Positions 18,220-26,595 of a stretch of 64,000 bases of DNA are shown here, in pieces. The position numbers and the translations under genes were made by a program. The notes beneath the pieces are model-generated. The model saw only the letters and a list, made by a program, of their open reading frames with translations. It searched no databases and was not told where the DNA came from. How positions within the stretch are numbered: position 1 is the stretch's first letter; each line of letters opens with the position of its first letter. The stretch lies in NCBI RefSeq assembly GCF_008386575.1, contig NZ_VUOA01000006.1:141286-205285 (forward strand). Direction: 5' to 3'. This DNA comes from Salinarimonas soli (GTDB lineage Bacteria; Pseudomonadota; Alphaproteobacteria; Rhizobiales; Beijerinckiaceae).

Positions 18220-19538
18220 GCGGCGCGCCGGGCCTCCTCGTCGCGGCCCCGAGGTCCGGCTCAGGCAAGACCACGATCGTGCTGGGCCTCCAGCGCGCGC
18301 TGGCGCGACGGGGGCTTCGGGTGGCGGGCGTCAAATGTGGGCCGGACTATATCGACCCCGCCTTCCACGCCGCCGCCACGGGGCGCCCGAGCCTCAACCT
18401 CGACAGCTTCGCCATGAGCCCGCCGCTGCTGGCGGGCCTCGCGGGCGAGGCGGCGCGCGACGCCGATCTCGTCATCGCGGAGGGCTCCATGGGGCTCTTC
18501 GACGGCATCCGGACCGAGCCCGGGCGCACGGGGGCGAGCGCCGATGTTGCGGCGGCGCTCGGCTGGCCGGTGGTGCTGGTCCTCGACGTGTCGGGCCACG
18601 CCCAGTCGGCGGCCGCCGTGGCCCTGGGCTGCGCATCCTATGATCCCCGGATCCAGGTCGCGGGCGTGATCCTCAACAAGGTCGCGAGCGAGCGCCACCG
18701 GGGTCTCGTGGAGGACGGCCTGCGGCGGGTCGGGATTCCCGTGCTCGGCGCCTTGGCGCGCGACACGGCGCTGACGCTGCCTGAGCGCCACCTCGGCCTC
18801 GTCCAGGCCGTCGAGACGACGGGGCTCCAGGCGCATCTCGACCGGCTCGCCGACGCGGTCGAGCAAGCGGTCGACCTCGATGCCGTCGTGGCGCTCGGAC
18901 GTCCGACACCCGGCGCGGCGGGCGAGGCCTCCGGCGCGCTCGCCCCGCCAGGGCGGCGCATCGCGCTGGCCTCCGACGCGGCCTTCTCCTTCGTCTATCC
19001 CCACGTGCTCGCCCATTGGCGGCGGATGGGCGCCGAGGTCCGGCCCTTCTCGCCCCTCGCCGACGAGGCGCCGCCCGCCGATTGCGACGCCTGCTGGCTG
19101 CCCGGCGGCTATCCCGAGCTGCATGCGGGCCGCATCGCGGGCGCGGCGCGGTTCCTGGAGGGCCTGCAGGCGTTCGCCGCCACGCGCCCCGTCCATGGCG
19201 AGTGCGGCGGCTACATGGTGCTCGGGCGGAGCCTCCAGCACGCGGACGGGACGGTGCACGACATGGCGGGGCTCCTGCCCGTGGAGACGAGCTTCGCCCG
19301 GCGCCGGATGCATCTGGGCTACCGGGTGGCGCGCCTCCTCCATGACGGCGCCCTCGGCCCCGCCGGCACCGCCCTCGTGGGTCACGAGTTCCACTACGCG
19401 AGCGTCACCAGTCCCGATCCCGAACGGGGCGAGGCCCTCGCCGAGGTGACGGACGGCGAGGGCAAGCCGCTGGGCACCGCCGGGCACCGGCTGGGATTCG
19501 TCACCGGCAGCTTCTTTCACGCCATCGCCCTGCGCTGA
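18216..19538 (+). CDS. cobB: CobB, hydrogenobyrinic acid a,c-diamide synthase
   Basis: A 440-residue glutamine-dependent amidotransferase acting on the a and c acetate side chains. The P-loop APRSGSGKTT lies near the N-terminus, followed by VKCGPDYIDPAFH and the Walker-B region IAEGSMGLFDGI. The C-terminal glutaminase domain has ACWLPGGYPELHA, the nucleophile C330 in HGECGGYM and VGHEFHYAS. The length is typical for CobB/CbiA. It follows cobA with a 4-bp overlap and ends the cobalamin cluster in this window. Confidence 0.96.
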   Translation: MSGAPGLLVAAPRSGSGKTTIVLGLQRALARRGLRVAGVKCGPDYIDPAFHAAATGRPSLNLDSFAMSPPLLAGLAGEAARDADLVIAEGSMGLFDGIRTEPGRTGASADVAAALGWPVVLVLDVSGHAQSAAAVALGCASYDPRIQVAGVILNKVASERHRGLVEDGLRRVGIPVLGALARDTALTLPERHLGLVQAVETTGLQAHLDRLADAVEQAVDLDAVVALGRPTPGAAGEASGALAPPGRRIALASDAAFSFVYPHVLAHWRRMGAEVRPFSPLADEAPPADCDACWLPGGYPELHAGRIAGAARFLEGLQAFAATRPVHGECGGYMVLGRSLQHADGTVHDMAGLLPVETSFARRRMHLGYRVARLLHDGALGPAGTALVGHEFHYASVTSPDPERGEALAEVTDGEGKPLGTAGHRLGFVTGSFFHAIALR

Positions 19539-19552
19539 CGAGGGGGTCCGCC

Positions 19553-20002
19553 ATGACCACGATCTATGTCGACGCCGATGCCTGCCCCGTGAAGGACGAG
19601 GTCTACCGGGTGGCCGAGCGCTACGGGCTTGCCGTGTTCGTGGTCTCGAACAGCTGGATCCGGGTGCCGCGCGTGTCCTGGATCACCCTGACGGTCGTGG
19701 AGGCGGGGGCGGACGCAGCCGACGACTGGATCGCCGAGCGGGCCGTCGTTGGCGACGTGGTGATCACGGCCGACATCCCCCTCGCCGAGCGCTCGCTCAA
19801 GGCGGGCGCGCAGGCGCTCCATCCCAACGGCAAGGCGTTCACGGCGCAGAACATCGGCAGCGCGCTGGCCTCGCGCAGCATCGGCGAGCACCTGCGCTCG
19901 ATGGGGGAGATCACCCGCGGCCCTGCGCCCTTCACGGCGGCGGACCGCTCGCGCTTCCTGCAGGCGCTCGACGCGGCGGTGGGCCGCGCCCGGCGCGCAT
20001 AG
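19553..20002 (+). CDS. YaiI/YqxD family (DUF188) protein
   Basis: A 149-residue protein starting MTTIYVDADACPVKDEVYRVAERYG, the hallmark of the UPF0178/DUF188 family, with GDVVITADIPLAERSLKAGA and HPNGKAFTAQNIGSALASR further on. The aspartate pattern resembles PIN-like or NYN-type nuclease folds, but the function is unproven. A GAGGGGG ribosome binding site precedes the ATG. It lies 14 bp after cobB in the same direction, so it may be read from the cob transcript without sharing its function. Confidence 0.9.
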   Translation: MTTIYVDADACPVKDEVYRVAERYGLAVFVVSNSWIRVPRVSWITLTVVEAGADAADDWIAERAVVGDVVITADIPLAERSLKAGAQALHPNGKAFTAQNIGSALASRSIGEHLRSMGEITRGPAPFTAADRSRFLQALDAAVGRARRA

Positions 20003-20008
20003 AGTTTG

Positions 20009-20260
20009 TCAGGCCCGTTCCCGCTCGGAGAGGCGGGCGAGAACGAGGCCGTCGTCGAGGCTGTCGCGGGCCCGGAGCCGCCACTCGGCGACGAGCGCCT
20101 CTCGCCCGGCCCCGCATAGCCGCTCGACCGCCTCCAGCAGGACGCCAAGGACCGCCCCGCGGTCGCCGTCCACCGCGGCGAGCACGCCGCTGCGCTCCAC
20201 CAAGAGGCCGAGCTCCATCAGCCCGCGGGCGCGCCCGGTCGGCTCCTCGGCGCCCGGCAC
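20009..20260 (-). CDS. Small hypothetical protein
   Basis: An 83-residue reading frame with a GTG start, one base after the stop of the preceding leftward gene, so the pair is likely translated together. It is rich in leucine, alanine, arginine and glutamate and is probably helical; no cysteines form a metal motif and no membrane segment is seen. I do not recognise the family. Support comes from the tight spacing and alphaproteobacterial-looking composition only. Confidence 0.5.
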   Translation of the reverse strand: MPGAEEPTGRARGLMELGLLVERSGVLAAVDGDRGAVLGVLLEAVERLCGAGREALVAEWRLRARDSLDDGLVLARLSERERA

Positions 20261-20261
20261 C

Positions 20262-20516
20262 TCAGGCCGCCTTCGCGGTGAAGAGATCGTCGTCCGAGGC
20301 CGCCTCGAGGGATTGTCCGGACACGATGCCCGCCGCCGCGATCAGATCGAAATAGCTGGTCTCCAGCTCCGCGAGCGTTTCCTCCGACGGGTCGGGGATT
20401 TCGCGGGCGTGGCGCGCCACGGCCTCCTGATGCCGCTCCAAGGCGGCCGCCAGATCGCGGCAGGCCTGGACGAGGCTGCCTTCGGGCGCCGGGCGGGTCT
20501 GGTCGTGAGCCGTCAT
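20262..20516 (-). CDS. Small hypothetical acidic helical protein
   Basis: An 84-residue protein from the ATG at 20516 (MTAHDQTRPAPEGSLVQACR). It is probably two helices: LVQACRDLAAALERHQEAVARHAREI, then SEETLAELETSYFDLIAAAGI. The frame is open further upstream, but that part has the composition of non-coding sequence and overlaps the start region of the divergent L,D-transpeptidase. It heads a two-gene leftward unit with the 83-residue protein that follows. The family is not recognised. Confidence 0.6.
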   Translation of the reverse strand: MTAHDQTRPAPEGSLVQACRDLAAALERHQEAVARHAREIPDPSEETLAELETSYFDLIAAAGIVSGQSLEAASDDDLFTAKAA

Positions 20517-20730
20517 GAACGCTCCCTCTCGCTGCATCTCGTCAGGGCTACAAACGCAAACGGCCACGCTTTCGTTGCAGCCCAGCGTCACGAATCCCGC
20601 CTCACCTAGCGGAAACAGGTGGGATTCGTCCTCTGGAATTCGCCTGATTTGCCCGAAGCGGCCGCAAACCTTAAACCGCACCCCAGACGCCGGCGCCTCG
20701 ACGCGCCGCACCCACGATCTGGAGAACGAT

Positions 20731-21279
20731 ATGCTGCGGCTCGCCGCCCCCCTGGCTCTCGCCCTCGCGCTCGGCTCGACAGCGGCGAACGCCGCCCCCA
20801 GTCCCTTCCGCGACTTCTTCAGCATGTTCGAGCAGCAGGCGGTGCCGCGTCAGGTGGTGGCGTTCAACGGCCGCTACGCTCCGGGCACCGTGGTGGTCTC
20901 CACGAGCCAGCGCCGGCTCTATTACGTTCTGGGTAACGGCCAGGCGGTCCAGTACGGCGTCGGCGTCGGCCGCGAGGGCTTCGCCTGGTCGGGCGCCAAG
21001 ACCGTGACCATGAAGAAGGAATGGCCGGACTGGCGCCCGCCGTCCCAGATGCTCAAGCGCCGCCCCGACCTGCCCCGCTACATGGCAGGCGGGTCCGACA
21101 ACCCGCTCGGCTCGCGCGCCCTCTATCTCGGCTCCTCGCTCTACCGCATCCACGGCTCCAACGAGCCTGAGACGATCGGCGCCGCCGTGTCGTCGGGGTG
21201 CATCCGCATGACGAACCGCGACGTGCAGGACCTCTACGACCGGGTGCGCGTCGGCACGAAGGTCGTGGTGATCCGCTAG
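20731..21279 (+). CDS. Periplasmic L,D-transpeptidase (YkuD domain)
   Basis: A 182-residue exported enzyme that cross-links peptidoglycan through 3-3 bonds or attaches proteins to it. Residues 1-22 form a signal peptide ending at ANA/AP. The YkuD domain covers about 50-182, beginning GTVVVSTSQRRLYYVLG. The catalytic site is H141 in YRIHGSNEP and C157 in VSSGCIRMTN. This short single-domain form is typical of alphaproteobacteria, which often carry many copies. The ATG at 20731 is chosen because it gives the signal peptide. Confidence 0.93.
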   Translation: MLRLAAPLALALALGSTAANAAPSPFRDFFSMFEQQAVPRQVVAFNGRYAPGTVVVSTSQRRLYYVLGNGQAVQYGVGVGREGFAWSGAKTVTMKKEWPDWRPPSQMLKRRPDLPRYMAGGSDNPLGSRALYLGSSLYRIHGSNEPETIGAAVSSGCIRMTNRDVQDLYDRVRVGTKVVVIR

Positions 21280-21288
21280 ATGGCGCAC

Positions 21289-21313
21289 GGCCCCGGTCGA
21301 ACGGGCCGGGGCC
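21289..21313 (+). terminator. GC-rich hairpin after the L,D-transpeptidase gene
   Basis: GGCCCCGG (21289-21296) pairs perfectly with CCGGGGCC (21306-21313) around a 9-base loop, starting 10 bp after the stop codon. No clear U-tract follows, so it may be a weak or Rho-assisted terminator or an mRNA-stabilising stem. Confidence 0.5.
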
Positions 21314-21379
21314 TGGGGCGTTGACCCACGCGGCAGATGGAACGGGCAGGCCGCTCCCCTATGTCATTGTGAAGCAGTC

Positions 21380-21718
21380 GTGCGCGTTTCCCGGTCGGAC
21401 GTTTCGGACATCACCCGCAGCATCGCGGTCCTCGAGGAGAAGATCGACGAGATCGCCCTCGAGAGCGGGGTCGAGGGCCATCGTTGCGTCGACGTGGAAG
21501 GCGCGCTCGGCGCGCTCCCCTTTCCGGCGCGGCGCCGAGCGAGCCTCATGCTCCAAGCCGCCCAGGCCCAGGCGGAGGCCAGCGCCAATCGCGCCATGCT
21601 CACAGCCGCCTCCTACATGCTGGCGCTCGCCCAGGAGGTCTGGACGGCCCGCGCCGACAACGACGACGGCTTCCCGATGCCCAGCGCCGGCCTCCCGCGC
21701 GGCATGCGGCGGAACTGA
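21380..21718 (+). CDS. Hypothetical protein
   Basis: A 112-residue frame starting with GTG (MRVSRSDVSDITRSIAVLEEKIDE). It looks mostly helical, with LMLQAAQAQAEASANRAMLTAASYMLALAQEVW in the middle. There is no signal peptide, metal motif or recognised domain. It sits alone between the L,D-transpeptidase and ohr. The start is uncertain and no strong ribosome binding site is visible. Confidence 0.4.
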   Translation: MRVSRSDVSDITRSIAVLEEKIDEIALESGVEGHRCVDVEGALGALPFPARRRASLMLQAAQAQAEASANRAMLTAASYMLALAQEVWTARADNDDGFPMPSAGLPRGMRRN

Positions 21719-21774
21719 CGCGCCGAGCGACCGGGATCGGGCGCCCGGGAGAGCGCCCGCCCCGTCTCGCCGGT

Positions 21775-22200
21775 TCAGGCGACGGTCAGGCCGACATCCA
21801 CGTTGCCGCGGGTGGCGTTCGAATAGGGGCACACGTGGTGCGCCTTCTCGACCAGCGCCTGCGCCTGGGCGCGTTCGATCCCGGGCAGCGAGACCGTGAG
21901 GTCCGCCGTAATGCCGAAGCCGCCCTCGGAGCGCGGGCCGATGCCCACCTTCGCGGTCACGGTGGCGTCGTTGGGAACGCGCACCTTCTCCTGCCCGGCC
22001 ACGAACTTCAGGGCGCCGAGGAAACAGGCCGCGTAGCCCGCCGCGAAGAGCTGCTCCGGGTTGTTGCCGTCGCCGCCCGCCCCGCCGAGCTCCTTCGGTG
22101 TCGTGAGCCGAACGTCCAGCGCGCCGTCGGCGGTGGTGGACCGGCCGTCACGGCCGCCATTGGCGGTGGCTTGCGTGGTGTATTTCACGTCGACGGACAT
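21775..22200 (-). CDS. ohr: Ohr, organic hydroperoxide resistance protein
   Basis: A 141-residue thiol peroxidase of the OsmC/Ohr family that reduces organic hydroperoxides in the cytoplasm. The peroxidatic C59 lies in [10 protein letters not shown] and the resolving C124 in [16 protein letters not shown], exactly the Ohr arrangement; [15 protein letters not shown] is the family signature. The length is standard. No ohrR gene is adjacent, but the AT-rich palindromic region just upstream looks like a repressor-controlled promoter. Confidence 0.95.
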   Translation of the reverse strand: MSVDVKYTTQATANGGRDGRSTTADGALDVRLTTPKELGGAGGDGNNPEQLFAAGYAACFLGALKFVAGQEKVRVPNDATVTAKVGIGPRSEGGFGITADLTVSLPGIERAQAQALVEKAHHVCPYSNATRGNVDVGLTVA

Positions 22201-22251
22201 CGGCTCTCTCCTGATCGCTGCTTCGGACCGCCGGCCATCCGGCCGGCACGC

Positions 22252-22292
22252 GATTTATATAACGCGTTATTAAATCGTGCGCAATATAAATC
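22252..22292 (-). promoter_or_regulatory. Palindromic operator and promoter of ohr
   Basis: An AT-rich island in GC-rich DNA. A perfect 12-bp palindrome ATAACGCGTTAT (22259-22270) is flanked by a perfect 9-bp inverted repeat, GATTTATAT (22252-22260) and ATATAAATC (22284-22292). On the minus strand, TTGCGC (22284-22279) and TATATA (22261-22256) are 17 bp apart and could be the -35 and -10 elements, with the palindrome overlapping the -10. This is the layout expected for a MarR/OhrR-type repressor site; the regulator itself is not in the window. Confidence 0.65.
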
Positions 22293-22335
22293 GACCCGAG
22301 CAAGGGCATGCCGGCGCTCGCTGGGATGGGTTATG

Positions 22336-22722
22336 TCAGTGCAACCGGCGCCGTGCGCCGGCCACGCGCGGAGCGGGTGTCGGTACCGCGCCGTCGGCGG
22401 AGAGCGCGTCGAGCTTCGCCTGGAGCGCGGGCAGCATCGGGTGATTCGCGTCGAGCCGACGCAGGCGCTCCATGGCCGACGCGAGGTCGTAAGCCTGTCC
22501 GCCATCCGCAAGCTGATCGGCCGCGGCGTAGACAGCTTCGATGTAGTTCAGGACAGTATCGTCTCGTTCTGGCACGTCGGCACTCGCGGCAACGGGTCCG
22601 AATCGAACCCTTGCAAGGCAAAGAACCGCCCCGCACGTGAGGAGCCTGTCCCTGATATCCCAAGGGCAGTCAAGTTCGGTGCCACGCGCAAGGATGGCTC
22701 TTTCGTCGGATGCTGTCGTCAA
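22336..22722 (-). CDS. Hypothetical protein
   Basis: A frame of up to 128 residues (TTG start at 22722) ending in AYDLASAMERLRRLDANHPMLPALQAKLDALSADG, which looks like a genuine helical domain. The N-terminal half (ERAILARGTELDCPWDIRDRLLTC) is less convincing, and the start is uncertain because no ATG with a good ribosome binding site was found. The family is not recognised. The surrounding 22.3-22.9 kb has less uniform base use than its neighbours, so this may be an acquired or decaying gene. Confidence 0.35.
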   Translation of the reverse strand: MTTASDERAILARGTELDCPWDIRDRLLTCGAVLCLARVRFGPVAASADVPERDDTVLNYIEAVYAAADQLADGGQAYDLASAMERLRRLDANHPMLPALQAKLDALSADGAVPTPAPRVAGARRRLH

Positions 22723-22941
22723 CCATGAGCGTGTGGACCGCCGACTTGCCGGCTTTGCGTCGACAGCTCGACATCCGCATGATGACTTGACCGTTACGCG
22801 CGGGCGCCGGGAGAGCGGAGGGACCGGTGCCCCTCGCGACAGGTCGTCGCGGGCGGGGACTGCCGATACCCGACTTAACATACTTTAATTTGAGGTCTGG
22901 CCGCTCGGGCTCCTATGGTCCCTCTCACAGGGGAATAGCCG

Positions 22942-23127
22942 ATGAGCGGTGACGGGGACGTGGGATCGAGCAGAGCGCGTCGCCTGCGCCGCAGCGCCGA
23001 GGAGACGCGCACCGCCGCGCAGGACACCCGGCCGCGATACCGCCGGCTGCAGAAGCAGGCGCTCGCCGACCAATACGAGAAGCTCGCCGAGAAACTGGAG
23101 GCGTCCGCCTCCCACGAGCCGGACTGA
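22942..23127 (+). CDS. Small conserved-looking helical protein
   Basis: A 61-residue basic protein preceded by a good ribosome binding site (AGGGGA about 8 bases before ATG). RRLRRSAEETRTAAQDTRPRYRRLQKQALADQYEKLAEKLE follows the pattern of a small helical protein common in Hyphomicrobiales, in which a residue needs to be freed for the LADqYe.LAe motif; I know no function for it. No signal peptide or metal motif. It stands alone, with about 100 bp to the next gene. Confidence 0.6.
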   Translation: MSGDGDVGSSRARRLRRSAEETRTAAQDTRPRYRRLQKQALADQYEKLAEKLEASASHEPD

Positions 23128-23229
23128 CGCGCCGGTCGGCACCGGCTCTCCTCCATCTGGCGGATGCCCCAGCGGAACGAACGCCCCTACCCTTTCCGGT
23201 GAGATTTCCTCGCATCCCGGAGAGCGGCC

Positions 23230-23532
23230 ATGATGGGCACCGACGCGCTGGACCTGATCGGCTTCGCGGCGGCCGGGATGACCGTGATCACCTTCGCGCA
23301 AAAACGCATGCTGCCCATGCGCCTGTCGGCGGTAGGCGCCAACGTGCTGTTCATCGCCTATGGCTTCGCGGGCGGCTTCTACCCGATCCTGCTCCTCCAC
23401 CTCGTCCTGATCCCCATCAACCTCACGCGCCTCCTCGGGACGCTGCGGCGCAGCGCCCGCCTGCCCTCGCCGCAGGCGCCGCTCATGGAGGATTGGCGGC
23501 CGGACGACGCGCGGCGCCCGGCGACGCCTTGA
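23230..23532 (+). CDS. Small inner-membrane protein (YgjV-like / cyclic-nucleotide-associated membrane domain)
   Basis: A 100-residue protein with three predicted helices: DALDLIGFAAAGMTVITFAQ, RLSAVGANVLFIAYGFAGGF and YPILLLHLVLIPINLTRLL. The sequence ITFAQKRMLPMRLSAVGANVLFIAYGF closely matches the membrane module often fused to cyclic-nucleotide-binding domains in alphaproteobacteria; here it is stand-alone. A GGAGAG ribosome binding site precedes the ATG-ATG start. Function unknown. Confidence 0.75.
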   Translation: MMGTDALDLIGFAAAGMTVITFAQKRMLPMRLSAVGANVLFIAYGFAGGFYPILLLHLVLIPINLTRLLGTLRRSARLPSPQAPLMEDWRPDDARRPATP

Positions 23533-23600
23533 GCGCCGCCCTCGCGCCCACCGCGGCCGCGGGCTAAGGTCCTGCCACCGCGCACGACCCGAGACCGCCG

Positions 23601-25082
23601 ATGCCCTCTCGCTTGACCCTCCGGGGCCTTGCCGATCTCCCGCAGGAGGTCGCCCGGCCATCCTACGATCACGGGGCCCTGCGGCCGGGGATCCTCCATC
23701 TCGGCGTGGGCAACTTCCACCGCGCCCATCAGGCGGTCTATCTCGACGACCTGTTCAATGCCGGGCGCGACCACGACTGGGCGGTCATCGGCGCGGGCCT
23801 GCGCCCCGCCGACCGGGCCATGCGGGACGCGCTGGCGGGCCAGGACTGGCTCACGACCGTGGTGGAGCTCGAACCCAAGGCGAGGCGGGCGCGGGTCGTG
23901 GGCTCCATGATCGATTTCCTGCCCGTCGCCGAGAATGGACAGGCGATCGTGGCGGCCCTCGACGATCCCGCCATCCGCATCGTCTCGCTTACCATCACCG
24001 AGGGCGGCTATTGCATCGACCCGGCGACGGGCGCCTTCGATCCAACCCATCCCGAGATCCGCCACGACGCCGCGCACCTGGACGCGCCGCGCGGCGCCTT
24101 CGGCGTGCTGGTCGCTGCCCTGCAGCGGCGGCGGGAGCGCGGCCTCGATCCGTTCACGGTCCTGTCCTGCGACAACCTTCCGGAGAACGGGCACGCCGCC
24201 CATGACGCGGTGGCGGGGCTCGCCGACCTCGTCGATCCCGCCCTCGGCGAGCACGTGCGCCGGTCCGTCGCCTTTCCGAATGGGATGGTCGACCGGATCA
24301 CGCCCGCCACCACGGACCGCGAGCGCGCCCGGGTCGCGGCGGAGTTCGGGATCGCGGATGCCTGGCCCGTCACCTGCGAGCCCTTCCGGCAATGGGTGAT
24401 CGAGGATCGCTTCCCGGCCGGGCGCCCGCGCCTGGAGGAGGCAGGCGTCACCTTCACGCCGGACGTCGCGGCCTACGAGCTCATGAAGATCCGCATCCTC
24501 AACGGCGGCCATGCGGCGCTGGCCTACCCGGCGGCGCTCCTCGGCCTCAGCCTCGTCCACGAGGCCATGGCCGACCCGCTCGTGCGGGGATTCCTCGACC
24601 GTCTGGAGACGGAGGAGATCATCCCCTGCGTCCCGCCTGTGCCGGGGGTGGATCTGGCGGCCTATTGGGAGGCGGTGGCGCGCCGCTTCGAGAACCCGGA
24701 GATCGGCGACACCGTCGCCCGCCTCGCCATGGACGGCTCGAACCGGCAGCCGAAATTCATCCTGCCCTCCACCCGCGACCGGCTCGCCTCGGGCGCAGGC
24801 GTGACGGGCCTCGCCCTCGTCTCGGCCCTGTGGTGCCGGGCCTGCGCCGGCACCACCGATGCGGGCGAGCCGCTGGCGGTCGAGGACGCGCGGGCCGAGC
24901 GCCTTCGCGCCGCCGCCTGGGCCGCACGTAACGATCCCCGGGCGTTCCTCAGCTTGCGCGAGGTGTTCGGGGACTTGGAGGAGGCGCCCCCCTTCCGCGC
25001 CGCCTTCGGGCAAGCCCTCGGGGGCCTGTGGCGCGACGGGGTGCGGGCGACGCTCGCGCGGTACGTGAACGACGGCGTCTAA
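23601..25082 (+). CDS. Mannitol dehydrogenase family (PSLDR) NAD-dependent polyol dehydrogenase
   Basis: A 493-residue polyol-specific long-chain dehydrogenase. The N-terminal Rossmann domain has ILHLGVGNFHRAHQAVYLDDL. The catalytic segment MKIRILNGGHAAL has K296, N301 and H304 in the family positions, and DGSNRQPKFILPS is the C-terminal signature. Such enzymes oxidise mannitol, arabinitol, sorbitol or fructuronate; the exact substrate cannot be read from sequence. No sugar transporter or kinase is adjacent. The 3' end overlaps the convergent ABC ATPase gene by 4 bp. Confidence 0.92.
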   Translation: MPSRLTLRGLADLPQEVARPSYDHGALRPGILHLGVGNFHRAHQAVYLDDLFNAGRDHDWAVIGAGLRPADRAMRDALAGQDWLTTVVELEPKARRARVVGSMIDFLPVAENGQAIVAALDDPAIRIVSLTITEGGYCIDPATGAFDPTHPEIRHDAAHLDAPRGAFGVLVAALQRRRERGLDPFTVLSCDNLPENGHAAHDAVAGLADLVDPALGEHVRRSVAFPNGMVDRITPATTDRERARVAAEFGIADAWPVTCEPFRQWVIEDRFPAGRPRLEEAGVTFTPDVAAYELMKIRILNGGHAALAYPAALLGLSLVHEAMADPLVRGFLDRLETEEIIPCVPPVPGVDLAAYWEAVARRFENPEIGDTVARLAMDGSNRQPKFILPSTRDRLASGAGVTGLALVSALWCRACAGTTDAGEPLAVEDARAERLRAAAWAARNDPRAFLSLREVFGDLEEAPPFRAAFGQALGGLWRDGVRATLARYVNDGV

Positions 25083-25846
25083 ATCGCTGCGCCGTCGACG
25101 AGACGCTCCTCGTCGAGGCTCGCCCGAACCGCACGCGACGCCCGCTGGAGGCCGAGCCCCGCGCGGTCCCGGGGGTGGGGCGTCTCGATGCGGTGGGTGG
25201 CGACGATGCGGCCGGGGCTGCCGGCCAGAACGACGATCCGGTCCGCCAGATAGGCGGCCTCCTCGATGTCGTGGGTGACGAAGAGGATGGTCCGCCCCGT
25301 GGCGGCCCGCACGCAGATGAGCTCGTCCTGGAGCGCCTCCCGGGTGATGGCGTCGAGGGCCGAGAACGGCTCGTCCATGAGGAGCACGTCGGGCTCGACC
25401 GCGAGCGCCCGGGCCAACGCGACCCGCTGGCGCTGGCCGCCCGACAGCTGGAACGGCCAGCGCTCGGCGAGGTCCGCGAGGCCCACGACCTCCAGCGCGG
25501 CGCGGGCACGGCTGCGGCGCTCGGTGCGGGACAGGCGCATCTTCTCCAGGCCGAAGGCGGCGTTGTCGATCACCCGGCGCCAGGGCAGCAGCCGCGCGTC
25601 CTGGAACACCAGCGCCACGGCGCGCCGCCCGGGCTGCGCCGGCGCGATCTCGACCGTGCCGCCATCCCCCGTCGCCAAGCCCGCCAGGACCCGCAGCAGG
25701 GTCGACTTGCCCACGCCCGAGGGGCCGACGAGGGCCACGAACTCGCCGCGGCCGACATCGAGGTCGAGGCCTTCCAGCACCCTCGTGGTCCGGCCCTCGC
25801 GATTGAAGGCGAGCGAGAGATCGCGGATCGTGATCACGCTTTCCAT
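25079..25846 (-). CDS. ABC transporter ATP-binding protein, nitrate/sulfonate/taurine type (SsuB/TauB-like)
   Basis: A 255-residue cytoplasmic ATPase with Walker A GPSGVGKST at 41-49, Q-loop VFQDARLLPWR, signature LSGGQRQR at 134-141, Walker B VLLMDEP and switch HD in FVTHDIEEA. The sequence groups with nitrate/sulfonate/bicarbonate importers. Two in-frame ATGs (25846 and 25858) both overlap the permease end; the later was chosen because MESVITIRDLSLAF is a usual start for the family. It is the last gene of a three-gene importer operon. Confidence 0.93.
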   Translation of the reverse strand: MESVITIRDLSLAFNREGRTTRVLEGLDLDVGRGEFVALVGPSGVGKSTLLRVLAGLATGDGGTVEIAPAQPGRRAVALVFQDARLLPWRRVIDNAAFGLEKMRLSRTERRSRARAALEVVGLADLAERWPFQLSGGQRQRVALARALAVEPDVLLMDEPFSALDAITREALQDELICVRAATGRTILFVTHDIEEAAYLADRIVVLAGSPGRIVATHRIETPHPRDRAGLGLQRASRAVRASLDEERLVDGAAI

Positions 25847-26595
25847 CGCAGCCACCATCCCTGAAGGGCCATGAACGCGCTGTCGAGGAGGCCGTAGAGC
25901 GCCGCCATGGTGAGCATGTAGACCACGACGATGTCGGTCGCGAGGAGGGTCGAGGCCTGCATCATCCGCTGGCCGAGGCCGGCGACCCCGAAGATCTCGG
26001 CCGCCACCACCGCCATCCAGGCCTGGCCGATGGCGGTGCGCACGCCCACCAGGATGCCCGGCGTCGCGGCGGGCAGGAGCACCTTGACGAGGCGCTCCGG
26101 TCCGGAGCGGAAACCGAAGGCCTCCGCCACCTCGACGAGGTCTCGGTCGACGGCGCGGATGGCGCCGTGGGTGGCGAAGAACACGATCCAGAACACCCCG
26201 ATCGCGATGATGAACAAAGCCGCCGAGGGGCTGACCCCAAACCAGATGATCGCGAACGGGACCCAGGCGAGGCCGGGCACCGGTCGCAGGACCCGCACGA
26301 TCCAGGACGTGGCCCGCTCCGCCGCCCGAACCATGCCCGTCATGATCCCGAGCGCGACGCCGAGCCCGACGCCCGTGAGGAGCCCCGCCACGTAGTGCCC
26401 GAGGCTGTTGCCGATCGCGATCGTCCACTGGCCCGAGCGCCACTCGCGGAGGAACGCGGCGGGGATCTCGGAGGGCGGCGGCAGGAACGCCGCGTTCACG
26501 AGCCCCGCCCGCGGCACGGCCTCCCACAGCGCCAGGAAGGCGACGAGCCCTGCGAGCGGCAGGACGAACGCGTCGAGCGTGCCGGTTCGTCTCAC
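25834..26595 (-). CDS. ABC transporter permease, SsuC/TauC-like
   Basis: A 253-residue inner-membrane permease with about six helices, opening with LDAFVLPLAGLVAFLALWE. The EAA-type coupling loop VEVAEAFGFRSGPERLVKVLLPAATPGILVG contacts the ATPase, and QAWMAVVAAEIFGVAGLGQ is typical for SsuC/TauC. The gene overlaps the substrate-binding protein gene by 4 bp and the ATPase gene by 13 bp. The imported substrate is not determined by sequence. Confidence 0.93.
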   Translation of the reverse strand: MRRTGTLDAFVLPLAGLVAFLALWEAVPRAGLVNAAFLPPPSEIPAAFLREWRSGQWTIAIGNSLGHYVAGLLTGVGLGVALGIMTGMVRAAERATSWIVRVLRPVPGLAWVPFAIIWFGVSPSAALFIIAIGVFWIVFFATHGAIRAVDRDLVEVAEAFGFRSGPERLVKVLLPAATPGILVGVRTAIGQAWMAVVAAEIFGVAGLGQRMMQASTLLATDIVVVYMLTMAALYGLLDSAFMALQGWWLRWKA

